A DNA stretch of 6,081 bases. Origin: Flectobacillus sp. (GTDB lineage: Bacteria; Bacteroidota; Bacteroidia; Cytophagales; Spirosomataceae). Every line of letters begins with the position of its first letter. Position 1 is the first letter of the stretch. The position numbers and the translations under genes were made by a program. Below, piece after piece: positions 1 to 5,003 of the stretch. Where the stretch lies: positions 1-6,081 of the forward strand of contig JARXAV010000120.1 in the NCBI GenBank assembly GCA_029865665.1, read 5' to 3'. The notes under the pieces were generated by a model, which was not told the origin of the DNA, searched no databases, and saw nothing but the letters and a program-made list of their open reading frames with translations.

Positions 1-145
1 GTCAAATAGTCAATAAAAATATCAATAAAAAATCTCCCAAAAGAACAAAAATATTTTGAGATTATCTGCACAGGTTTATCAGTATTTTCTGTTTAATTTG
101 TCCAAAGACAAGGTAAATCAGGGTTAAAAACCGCTGTTTTATAAT

Positions 146-153
146 TACATTTG
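146..153 (+). promoter_or_regulatory. candidate Bacteroidota -7 box (TAcaTTTG)
   Basis: TACATTTG matches the Bacteroidota primary sigma factor -7 consensus TAnnTTTG. No TTTG -33 element is seen at the expected 17-23 nt spacing; the nearest is at about 98-101. It lies about 130 nt before the first start codon. In DNA this AT-rich, chance matches are likely. Confidence 0.25.
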
Positions 154-197
154 TTTAAAATATAACTCAAAAGTACTAATTTATCATTTTGATACAT

Positions 198-205
198 TAG
201 ATTTG
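198..205 (+). promoter_or_regulatory. candidate Bacteroidota -7 box (TAgaTTTG)
   Basis: TAGATTTG is a second exact match to TAnnTTTG and would give a leader of roughly 70 nt before the ATG at 281. A TTTG at 188-191 is too close to act as the -33 element. Of the two candidates this is the better placed, but the missing -33 box keeps it weak. Confidence 0.3.
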
Positions 206-280
206 GAATAAAATTATTTTAATATTTGATATTCCTTTACAAAGACGAAAGAATTACCGTATAAATCCGAATCGTTAACA

Positions 281-1489
281 ATGGCAAGAAAAATTAGAAT
301 GGGCATGATTGGTGGAAGCCTAGAAGCTTTCATCGGTGCAGTTCATCGTCGTGGGGCTGCTCTCGACGGGCAAATTGAATTAGTTTGTGGAGCATTCAGT
401 TCAAATCCAGAAAAATCAAAGGCAACTGGCGATGCACTATTCCTACCAGAAGACCGTGTTTATGGTTCTTTTGAAGAAATGATTTTGAAAGAAAAAGAAC
501 TTCCAGAAGGCGAACGAATGGATTTTGTTTCGATTGTAACGCCTAATCACGTGCATTTTCCTGCGGCAAAATTTGCTCTTGAAAATGGGTTTCACGTGGT
601 GATGGACAAGCCAATTACCCTCAATATGGAGGAAGCTAAAGAATTAGCTGTCATTGTCGAAAAATCAGGTCTTCTATTTGCTTTAACTCATAACTATACG
701 GGCTATCCGATGGTGAAAGAAGCTCGTCAACTCATCAAGTCGGGAGCAATTGGCGAAATCCGTAAAGTAATTGTGGAATATCCACAAGGGTGGCTCTCTC
801 AGTTGGTAGAAGCTACAGGACAAAAACAAGCGGCTTGGCGTACAGACCCTGCTCGTAGTGGTGCTGCGGGTGGTATTGGTGATATTGGTACACATGCCGA
901 AAACCTTGCCGAGTATATCACAGGCTTAAAAATCACTGAGCTTTGTGCCGACATTAGTATTTTCGTAGAAGGTCGTCAGCTAGATGACGATGCCAATATT
1001 TTACTTCGTTTTGATAACGGTGCGAAAGGCGTTTTACATAACAGTCAAATCTGTAATGGCGAAGAAAACGATTTGAACATTCGTGTTTATGGTGAGTTTG
1101 GTGGTCTAAAATGGAAGCAGATGGATCCCAATACACTTATTTTGACCAATCAAGAAAATGGTTCTCGTATTATTCGTACAGGAGTAGGAAACTTATCTGC
1201 ACAAGCACAAGCACATACCCGCCAACCAGCAGGACACCCAGAAGGTTACATCGAAACATTCGCTAATATTTACCGCAATTTTACCTACGCACTTCGTGCA
1301 AAATGGGGTGCTGAAAGTCAGGCAGGTGCTATTGGCGGACTAGGGAAAGAAACAGGAGTTGATGAGGGTTATAACCCAGAAATGTATGATTTCCCAGGCG
1401 TAGAAGAAGGACTTCGTGGTATGGGTTTCATAAACACCGTACTCAAATCAGCTCAGTCCGAAGAAAAATGGACTAAGTTTGAAATCTAG
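281..1489 (+). CDS. Gfo/Idh/MocA family NAD(P)-dependent oxidoreductase (402 aa)
   Basis: This is a cytoplasmic sugar, polyol or glycoside dehydrogenase of the Gfo/Idh/MocA family. The N-terminal Rossmann domain (about residues 5-130) opens with GMIGGSLEAFIGAVHRR. This is the loop of a distinct subfamily, longer than the classical GxGxxG. VTPNHVHFP (86-94) and DKP (109-111, Lys110 the expected catalytic lysine, Asp in place of the usual Glu) follow. The C-terminal substrate domain carries DIGTHAEN (201-208, His205 the expected catalytic histidine) and a long conserved WRTDPARSG segment. No signal peptide is seen. The ATG at 281 is the first in frame and puts the Rossmann strand at the usual distance; there is no Shine-Dalgarno, as is normal for Bacteroidota. 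It is the first gene of the unit shared with a second dehydrogenase and a TIM-barrel isomerase. The family is certain; the substrate is not known, and a 3-keto-sugar route is only a guess. Confidence 0.95.
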   Translation: MARKIRMGMIGGSLEAFIGAVHRRGAALDGQIELVCGAFSSNPEKSKATGDALFLPEDRVYGSFEEMILKEKELPEGERMDFVSIVTPNHVHFPAAKFALENGFHVVMDKPITLNMEEAKELAVIVEKSGLLFALTHNYTGYPMVKEARQLIKSGAIGEIRKVIVEYPQGWLSQLVEATGQKQAAWRTDPARSGAAGGIGDIGTHAENLAEYITGLKITELCADISIFVEGRQLDDDANILLRFDNGAKGVLHNSQICNGEENDLNIRVYGEFGGLKWKQMDPNTLILTNQENGSRIIRTGVGNLSAQAQAHTRQPAGHPEGYIETFANIYRNFTYALRAKWGAESQAGAIGGLGKETGVDEGYNPEMYDFPGVEEGLRGMGFINTVLKSAQSEEKWTKFEI

Positions 1490-1496
1490 GATTGGG

Positions 1497-1661
1497 AGTA
1501 ATGATGCAAAATTTTGGATGTTGAATTTTGGATTTAACATTATAGCTATTAGTTTTTACAGCGAAAATAAATATCGACTAATTTTATATTCACGTTTCTT
1601 GTAAAGACTTAATCGCTAGTTCATTAAATCCAAAATTTAAAATTCATAATTTAACATTACT
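1497..1661. repeat. long imperfect intergenic hairpin (about 165 nt)
   Basis: The gap between the two dehydrogenase genes is almost wholly one inverted repeat. The main arms, 1509-1537 and 1624-1652, pair over 29 positions with two mismatches (1520, 1514) and two G-T wobbles. The core, 1524-1537 with 1624-1637, is a perfect 14 bp. An outer stem, AGTAATG 1497-1503 with CATTACT 1655-1661, adds 7 bp. An inner stem in nearly the same register, 1543-1560 with 1600-1618, continues inward with a few mismatches and a 1-nt shift. The apical loop is about 1568-1592. It lacks a GC-rich stem followed by a U tract, so it is not a typical Rho-independent terminator. It could stabilise or process mRNA, or be a MITE-like remnant. 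Confidence 0.8.
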
Positions 1662-1706
1662 ACTTACAACCATCAAGAATTTTATCCCTTTTAAAAACAT
1701 AAACTC

Positions 1707-2855
1707 ATGTCAAAAATTAAAGTAGGTGTAGTCGGAACAGGTTTTATTGGTCCCGCTCACATCGAAGCATTAAGAAGATTACCAAACGTTGAAGTAACAG
1801 CTCTTTGCGAAGTAAACATCGAATTAGCGACTGCCAAAGCAGCTCAATTGGGTATCGAACGCCCTTGTACATTTGAGCAACTATTGGCGATGGAAGATAT
1901 TGCTTGTGTGCATATCTGTACGCCTAACTTCTTGCACTATTCGCAATCAAAAGCGGCTTTATTGGCAGGAAAACACGTGGTTTGTGAAAAACCATTGGCA
2001 AAAGATTTACACGAAGCAGAAGAATTAGTAGCTCTTGCTAAAGAAACAGGCTTAGTAAATGCTGTTCACTTCAACTTGCGTTATTACCCATTGGTTCGTC
2101 AAATGAAAACCATGCGTGAGAAAGGTGATTTAGGAGATGTCTATTCGGTAATTGGCTCCTACTTACAAGATTGGTTGTTTTACAACACCGATTATAACTG
2201 GCGTTTAGAACCAGATAAATCAGGTGATTCTCGTGCAATTGCCGATATTGGTTCTCACTTGATGGATATTATCGAATATATCACAGGCTTGAAAACGACA
2301 GAGGTAATGGCGGATTTCAACACGGTTCATAAAACTCGTAAGAAACCGTTGAAGCCTGTAGAAACGTATTCTGGTAAAATGTTACAACCAGAAGATTATG
2401 CAGACGTAGAAATCACAACGGAAGATACCGCTAACGTATTGTTACGTTTCGATAATGGAAACAAAGGATTAGTAACGGTTTCTCAAGTTTCAGCAGGACG
2501 TAAAAACCAATTGAAATTAGAGATTTCTGGTTCTAAGCAAACCTTTGCTTTCAACTCAGAAGCTCCAAATGAAATCTGGATTGGTAATCGTGACGCTTAT
2601 AACCAGTCATTAATGCGTGACCCATCATTAGCATACCCAGAAGCACGTGCTTTGATGACTTTCCCTGGTGGACACAACGAAGGTTTCCCTGATACTTCAA
2701 AACAATTATTCAAAGAGGTATATGCCGCTATTGAAGCAGGTCAAATGCCAGAAAACGCTCCATTCCCGACTTTTGCAGACGGTTACAGAGAGTTATTAAT
2801 CTGCGAAAGAATCTTAGATAGCCACAGAAGCCAAAGCTGGGTGAAAGTGGTGTAA
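1707..2855 (+). CDS. Gfo/Idh/MocA family NAD(P)-dependent oxidoreductase (382 aa)
   Basis: This is a second cytoplasmic dehydrogenase of the Gfo/Idh/MocA family, clearly diverged from the first and not a recent duplicate. It has the classical Rossmann start VGVVGTGFIG (GxGxxG at residues 10-15), CTPN (71-74), EKP (94-96, catalytic Lys95) and NLRYYP (123-128). DIGSHLMD (180-187) supplies Asp180 and His184 for the active site. Length and domain order are normal for the family. The ATG at 1707 is preceded by A-rich sequence and no Shine-Dalgarno. Two paralogues with different NAD-loop and active-site signatures beside one TIM-barrel isomerase suggest consecutive redox steps, for example oxidation of a sugar hydroxyl and later reduction of the epimerised keto product. 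The substrate is inferred only as a sugar or polyol. An imperfect hairpin begins 6 nt after its stop codon. Confidence 0.95.
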   Translation: MSKIKVGVVGTGFIGPAHIEALRRLPNVEVTALCEVNIELATAKAAQLGIERPCTFEQLLAMEDIACVHICTPNFLHYSQSKAALLAGKHVVCEKPLAKDLHEAEELVALAKETGLVNAVHFNLRYYPLVRQMKTMREKGDLGDVYSVIGSYLQDWLFYNTDYNWRLEPDKSGDSRAIADIGSHLMDIIEYITGLKTTEVMADFNTVHKTRKKPLKPVETYSGKMLQPEDYADVEITTEDTANVLLRFDNGNKGLVTVSQVSAGRKNQLKLEISGSKQTFAFNSEAPNEIWIGNRDAYNQSLMRDPSLAYPEARALMTFPGGHNEGFPDTSKQLFKEVYAAIEAGQMPENAPFPTFADGYRELLICERILDSHRSQSWVKVV

Positions 2856-2861
2856 GGTTTT

Positions 2862-2894
2862 AATTGTGAGTTAGTGATTTGTGAATTGTGAGTA
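2862..2894. repeat. left arm of the inverted repeat around the four-helix-bundle gene
   Basis: The arm is built from about four degenerate iterations of a 7-8 nt unit (ATTGTGA, GTTAGTGA, TTTGTGA, ATTGTGA). It begins 6 nt after the stop codon of the upstream dehydrogenase. It can pair with the local copy at 2913-2928 or with the distal copy at 3388-3421, but not with both at once. Confidence 0.8.
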
Positions 2895-2928
2895 GTTATT
2901 ACCCTACTAAATACAACTCACAAATCAC
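2874..2928. repeat. local hairpin upstream of the four-helix-bundle gene
   Basis: GTGATTTGTGAATTGT (2874-2889) pairs with ACAACTCACAAATCAC (2913-2928) at 15 of 16 positions. An inner 5-bp stem, AGTAG 2891-2895 with CTACT 2904-2908, closes an 8-nt loop. TTAG 2871-2874 and CTAA 2931-2934 could extend the base in a shifted register. The hairpin ends 30 nt before the ATG at 2959. It has no U tract, so intrinsic termination is unlikely. It may affect mRNA processing or translation of the downstream gene. Confidence 0.75.
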
Positions 2929-2958
2929 AACTAATCTATTTTCTACAAAATTTATAAA

Positions 2959-3372
2959 ATGCATACTTCTACTCCCTCAAAAGCTCAAGATGAGTTTGCT
3001 GAAATGTTGTTTCAAAGAATAAAATCCTTTGGATTAAGATGTATTCCTGTTTGTGACAATTTATTTCACAAAAGTCTTTCTGCTAAAAATATTGCAAGTC
3101 AACTCGTTCGCTCTTCCGCATCTTCTGTTGCAAATTACCGTGCTGCACGAAGATCAAGAAGTAGTAAGGAGTTCTTTGCTAAATTAAGTATTGTAATTGA
3201 AGAATTAGACGAGAGTTTATTTTGGTTAGAATACTCCATTGATGCAAATTTTTATCAAGATGCTAAATTGAAAAATTTAATTGAGGAAGGTAGTGAAATT
3301 TTAAAAATACTCTCAAAATCGAGAAAAACGGTTGGAGACTCTCTTCAACGAAAAAATAACGTATCGAATTAG
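2959..3372 (+). CDS. four-helix-bundle protein, S23 / 23S rRNA intervening-sequence family
   Basis: This 137-aa protein fits the TIGR02436 / S23 four-helix-bundle family in length and signature. The best match is QLVRSSASSVANYRAARR (residues 48-65), with the conserved Arg51 and NYR (59-61). It continues into SSKEFFAKLSIVIEELDESLFWLE (68-91), the second and third helices. A fourth helix lies at about 100-120 and the tail is basic. The family includes proteins encoded in 23S rRNA intervening sequences and is structurally related to the Avd accessory protein of diversity-generating retroelements. Most members have no proven role; nucleic-acid binding is the usual suggestion. It breaks an otherwise metabolic operon and looks more AT-rich than its neighbours, which fits a separate origin. 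Inverted repeats enclose it. The ATG at 2959 is the natural start. Confidence 0.9.
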   Translation: MHTSTPSKAQDEFAEMLFQRIKSFGLRCIPVCDNLFHKSLSAKNIASQLVRSSASSVANYRAARRSRSSKEFFAKLSIVIEELDESLFWLEYSIDANFYQDAKLKNLIEEGSEILKILSKSRKTVGDSLQRKNNVSN

Positions 3373-3387
3373 CAGCTTTGTGCAACA

Positions 3388-3421
3388 TATTCACAACTCA
3401 CTAATTCACTAATTCACAATT
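3388..3421. repeat. right arm of the inverted repeat around the four-helix-bundle gene
   Basis: The arm consists of iterations of TTCACAA, CTCACTA, ATTCACTA and ATTCACAATT. It is the reverse complement of 2862-2894 apart from two mismatches, two wobble positions and one extra base. It also repeats, in direct orientation, the right half of the hairpin at 2913-2928. It starts 15 nt after the stop codon of the four-helix-bundle gene and ends 4 nt before the ATG at 3426, so it forms the whole immediate 5' leader of the next gene. Confidence 0.8.
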
Positions 3422-3425
3422 GGTT

Positions 3426-4478
3426 ATGAAAACAATCAAAGGACCTGCTATCTTTTTAGCACAATTTTTAGATGATAAAGCCCCTTTTAACTCACTCGAT
3501 TCGATTACTTCGTGGGTTTCGGATTTGGGATATAAAGGTGTACAAATTCCAACTTGGGATGCCCGTGCCATTGACTTAGAATTGGCGGCTACTTCAAAAA
3601 CGTATTGCGATGAATTGAAGGGTAAACTGGCTGATAAAGGGATTCAGATTACTGAACTTTCTACGCACTTACAAGGACAATTGGTAGCGGTGAACCCTGC
3701 TTATGATGTCATGTTTGATGGCTTTGCTCCAGATTCGGTAAAAGGAAATCCTAAGGCTCGTACCGAATGGGCAGTTAACCAATTGAAATTAGCGGCTAAA
3801 GCATCTCAGAACTTAGGTTTAAATGCTCATGCAACCTTTTCGGGTGCGTTGATGTGGCATACGGTATATCCTTGGCCTCAGCGTCCTGCGGGATTGGTTG
3901 ACCAAGGTTTCACTGAATTAGCGAACCGTTGGTTGCCTATCTTAGATGCCTTTGAAGATGCTGGTGTCGATTTATGTTATGAAATTCACCCAGGCGAAGA
4001 TTTGCACGATGGCGTTACCTTTGAAATGTTCTTAGAAAAAGTGGGTAATCACAAACGTGCGAACTTGCTGTATGACCCATCTCACTTTGTGTTGCAATGC
4101 CTTGACTATTTACAATACATCGACTTCTACCACGAGCGTATCAAAATGTTCCACGTAAAAGATGCAGAGTTTAATCCAACAGGAAAACAAGGCGTTTATG
4201 GGGGCTATCAGTCATGGGTAAACCGTGCTGGACGTTTCCGTTCGTTGGGCGATGGTCAGGTTGACTTTGGTTCTATTTTCTCTAAATTAACCCAATATGG
4301 CTACGACGGCTGGGCAGTGTTAGAATGGGAATGTGCGATTAAAGACCCTGTTCAAGGAGCAACCGAAGGAGCGCCATTCATTGCGTCACATATCATCCAA
4401 GCAACGTCTAAAGTATTTGACGATTTCGCTGGTGGTGGTGCTGACTTGGAATTGAATAAGAAAATTTTGGGGATTTAA
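3426..4478 (+). CDS. sugar phosphate isomerase/epimerase, xylose-isomerase-like TIM barrel (350 aa)
   Basis: This cytoplasmic enzyme belongs to the AP endonuclease 2 / xylose-isomerase-like TIM-barrel superfamily, whose members isomerise or epimerise sugars, keto-sugars or inositols with a divalent metal. It begins MKTIKGPAIFLAQF and is full length for a conserved bacterial family. The expected metal ligands are visible: Glu186 in YEIHPGED, Asp217 in YDPSH, His243 in FHVKDAEF and Glu300 in VLEWE. The frame is open upstream to a TTG at 3420, but that codon lies inside the inverted repeat and would only add two residues. The ATG at 3426 is the better start because the conserved family N-terminus begins there. 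There is no Shine-Dalgarno. With the two upstream dehydrogenases it probably handles a keto-sugar intermediate. The gene ends 20 nt before a strong terminator. The family is certain, the reaction is not. Confidence 0.95.
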   Translation: MKTIKGPAIFLAQFLDDKAPFNSLDSITSWVSDLGYKGVQIPTWDARAIDLELAATSKTYCDELKGKLADKGIQITELSTHLQGQLVAVNPAYDVMFDGFAPDSVKGNPKARTEWAVNQLKLAAKASQNLGLNAHATFSGALMWHTVYPWPQRPAGLVDQGFTELANRWLPILDAFEDAGVDLCYEIHPGEDLHDGVTFEMFLEKVGNHKRANLLYDPSHFVLQCLDYLQYIDFYHERIKMFHVKDAEFNPTGKQGVYGGYQSWVNRAGRFRSLGDGQVDFGSIFSKLTQYGYDGWAVLEWECAIKDPVQGATEGAPFIASHIIQATSKVFDDFAGGGADLELNKKILGI

Positions 4479-4497
4479 GAGTTCCTACTCAACAATT

Positions 4498-4520
4498 AGC
4501 CCCCATTTTGGGGGCTTTTT
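4498..4520 (+). terminator. Rho-independent terminator of the sugar operon
   Basis: AGCCCCC (4498-4504) and GGGGGCT (4510-4516) form a perfect 7-bp GC-rich stem with a 5-nt loop, ATTTT. The stem runs directly into a T tract ending at 4520. It lies 20 nt after the isomerase stop codon, just before the ATG of the next gene at 4527. It marks the end of the 281-4478 transcription unit, so the next gene needs read-through or its own promoter. Confidence 0.9.
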
Positions 4521-4526
4521 CATTCT

Positions 4527-5003
4527 ATGGAAAATATCGAATCAACAAATCTCCCCCTTCGGGGGCAGGGGGGCTTTTTCCAAACCCAAGCCCAAATCGA
4601 AACCTTAGTCGCTCAATTTATGGATAAAAGCTTACCTTTAGAAGCATGGACACATGAAGCTCACCTTGCGATGGGTGTCTGGTTTTTACGCCAATATACC
4701 CTTACGGAATCCATGCTATTGGTTCGTCAACATATTATTTCCTATAACCTTGCAGCAGGTGGTTCTATCGGTTTTGAAAAAGGATACCACGAAACGCTTA
4801 CGTGGTTTTGGTTGAAAACGGTAGATGCTTTTTTGGAACGCTTTGGCAGAAAAAAAGCATTGCTAGAAACCTGCAATGCTTTTCTTGAAAGTGAATTTGC
4901 TCAACGAGATAGAGCGTTATTATTCTATAAAAGAGAAGAAGTTTTTTCGCTTGAAGCAAGAGCATTTTTGTTAATCCCTACCAATACTTTCCTCGATTTT
5001 TAA
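4527..5003 (+). CDS. conserved protein of unknown function with WTHEAHL motif (158 aa)
   Basis: No function is recognised. The protein looks soluble and mostly helical, without signal peptide or membrane segment. Conserved-looking blocks are WTHEAHL (41-47, His43 and His46), SYNLAAG (72-78), GYHETLTWFW (86-95, His88, Glu89) and FYKREEVFSLEAR (133-145). The three histidines with Glu89 could form a metal site, but that is inference. The start is uncertain. The ATG at 4527 gives an N-terminus with an in-frame GC-rich palindrome encoding LPLRGQGG (10-17). The next ATG, at 4620, gives 127 aa starting MDKSLPLEAW. The upstream start is favoured because residues 20-32 look like a helix continuous with the domain. 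Its 3' end overlaps the convergent glycosyltransferase gene by 26 bp. No separate promoter is evident. Confidence 0.8.
   Translation: MENIESTNLPLRGQGGFFQTQAQIETLVAQFMDKSLPLEAWTHEAHLAMGVWFLRQYTLTESMLLVRQHIISYNLAAGGSIGFEKGYHETLTWFWLKTVDAFLERFGRKKALLETCNAFLESEFAQRDRALLFYKREEVFSLEARAFLLIPTNTFLDF
4551..4580 (+). repeat. GC-rich palindromic element, copy 1 (in the 5' end of the WTHEAHL gene)
   Basis: The layout is CCCCC (4553-4557), TTC, GGGGG (4561-4565), CA, GGGGGG (4568-4573), CT, then a T tract. The first C run can pair with either G run. Its right end, GGGGGCTTTTTC (4569-4580), exactly repeats the end of the terminator at 4510-4521. It may therefore also act as a weak second terminator. Translated in frame it gives LPLRGQGGFF. 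A related copy lies in the glycosyltransferase gene at 5738-5761, in the same orientation relative to the coding strand. Confidence 0.75.

Larger units (their letters stand above)
1..280. other. AT-rich leader region upstream of the sugar operon
   Basis: No credible coding region is seen here on either strand. The stretch is very AT-rich. Near its left end it holds an exact 10-base direct repeat, TCAATAAAAA, at 10-19 and 22-31. It also holds a small palindrome, CAAAA-ATA-TTTTG, at 46-58. Either could be an operator, but nothing ties them to a known regulator. Two matches to the Bacteroidota -7 consensus lie further right and are listed separately. The region most likely carries the promoter and leader of the operon that starts at 281. 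Confidence 0.6.
2862..3421 (+). mobile_element. IVS-like cassette: four-helix-bundle gene inside a long inverted repeat
   Basis: The arms 2862-2894 and 3388-3421 are inverted copies. Read as RNA they pair over 33 positions, with two mismatches (2878, 2885), two wobbles and one bulged base (3402). The only gene between them encodes an S23/IVS-type four-helix-bundle protein. The 23S rRNA intervening sequences of Leptospira and Coxiella share this layout: complementary ends forming a stem around an ORF of this family. Here the unit sits between two metabolic genes rather than in rRNA. GGTT occurs just outside each end (2856-2859, 3422-3425), which could be a target duplication but is short enough to be chance. 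Calling it a mobile element is an inference; no transposase, reverse transcriptase or recombinase is present. Confidence 0.5.

Noticed and set aside
46..58. Palindrome CAAAA-ATA-TTTTG as an operator
   Set aside because: It is short and AT-only apart from its ends, no regulator gene is nearby, and its distance from the candidate -7 boxes gives no support.
683..895. Minus-strand open frame of 70 codons
   Set aside because: It lies wholly inside the well-supported dehydrogenase gene, and its translation has no recognisable domain and an odd composition rich in Thr, Ser and Cys.
954..1136. Minus-strand open frame of 60 codons
   Set aside because: It is an opposite-strand shadow of the first dehydrogenase gene, without a plausible protein signature.
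1497..1661. Rho-independent terminator after the first dehydrogenase
   Set aside because: The stem is AT-rich and very long, with a distant loop and no U tract after it. The downstream gene belongs to the same functional set.
2959..3372. Toxin-antitoxin system
   Set aside because: There is a single small gene with no partner gene, and its signature fits the S23 four-helix-bundle family instead.
2862..3421. Diversity-generating retroelement, suggested by the Avd-like four-helix-bundle protein
   Set aside because: No reverse transcriptase and no template/variable repeat pair with adenine-specific differences is present in the window.
2862..3421. CRISPR array, suggested by short repeated units
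   Set aside because: The units are contiguous, degenerate, 7-8 nt long and arranged as inverted arms, with no spacers of constant length.
3420..3425. TTG at 3420 as start of the isomerase
   Set aside because: It lies in the inverted repeat and adds only Met-Val before the conserved MKTIKGPAIF start at ATG 3426.
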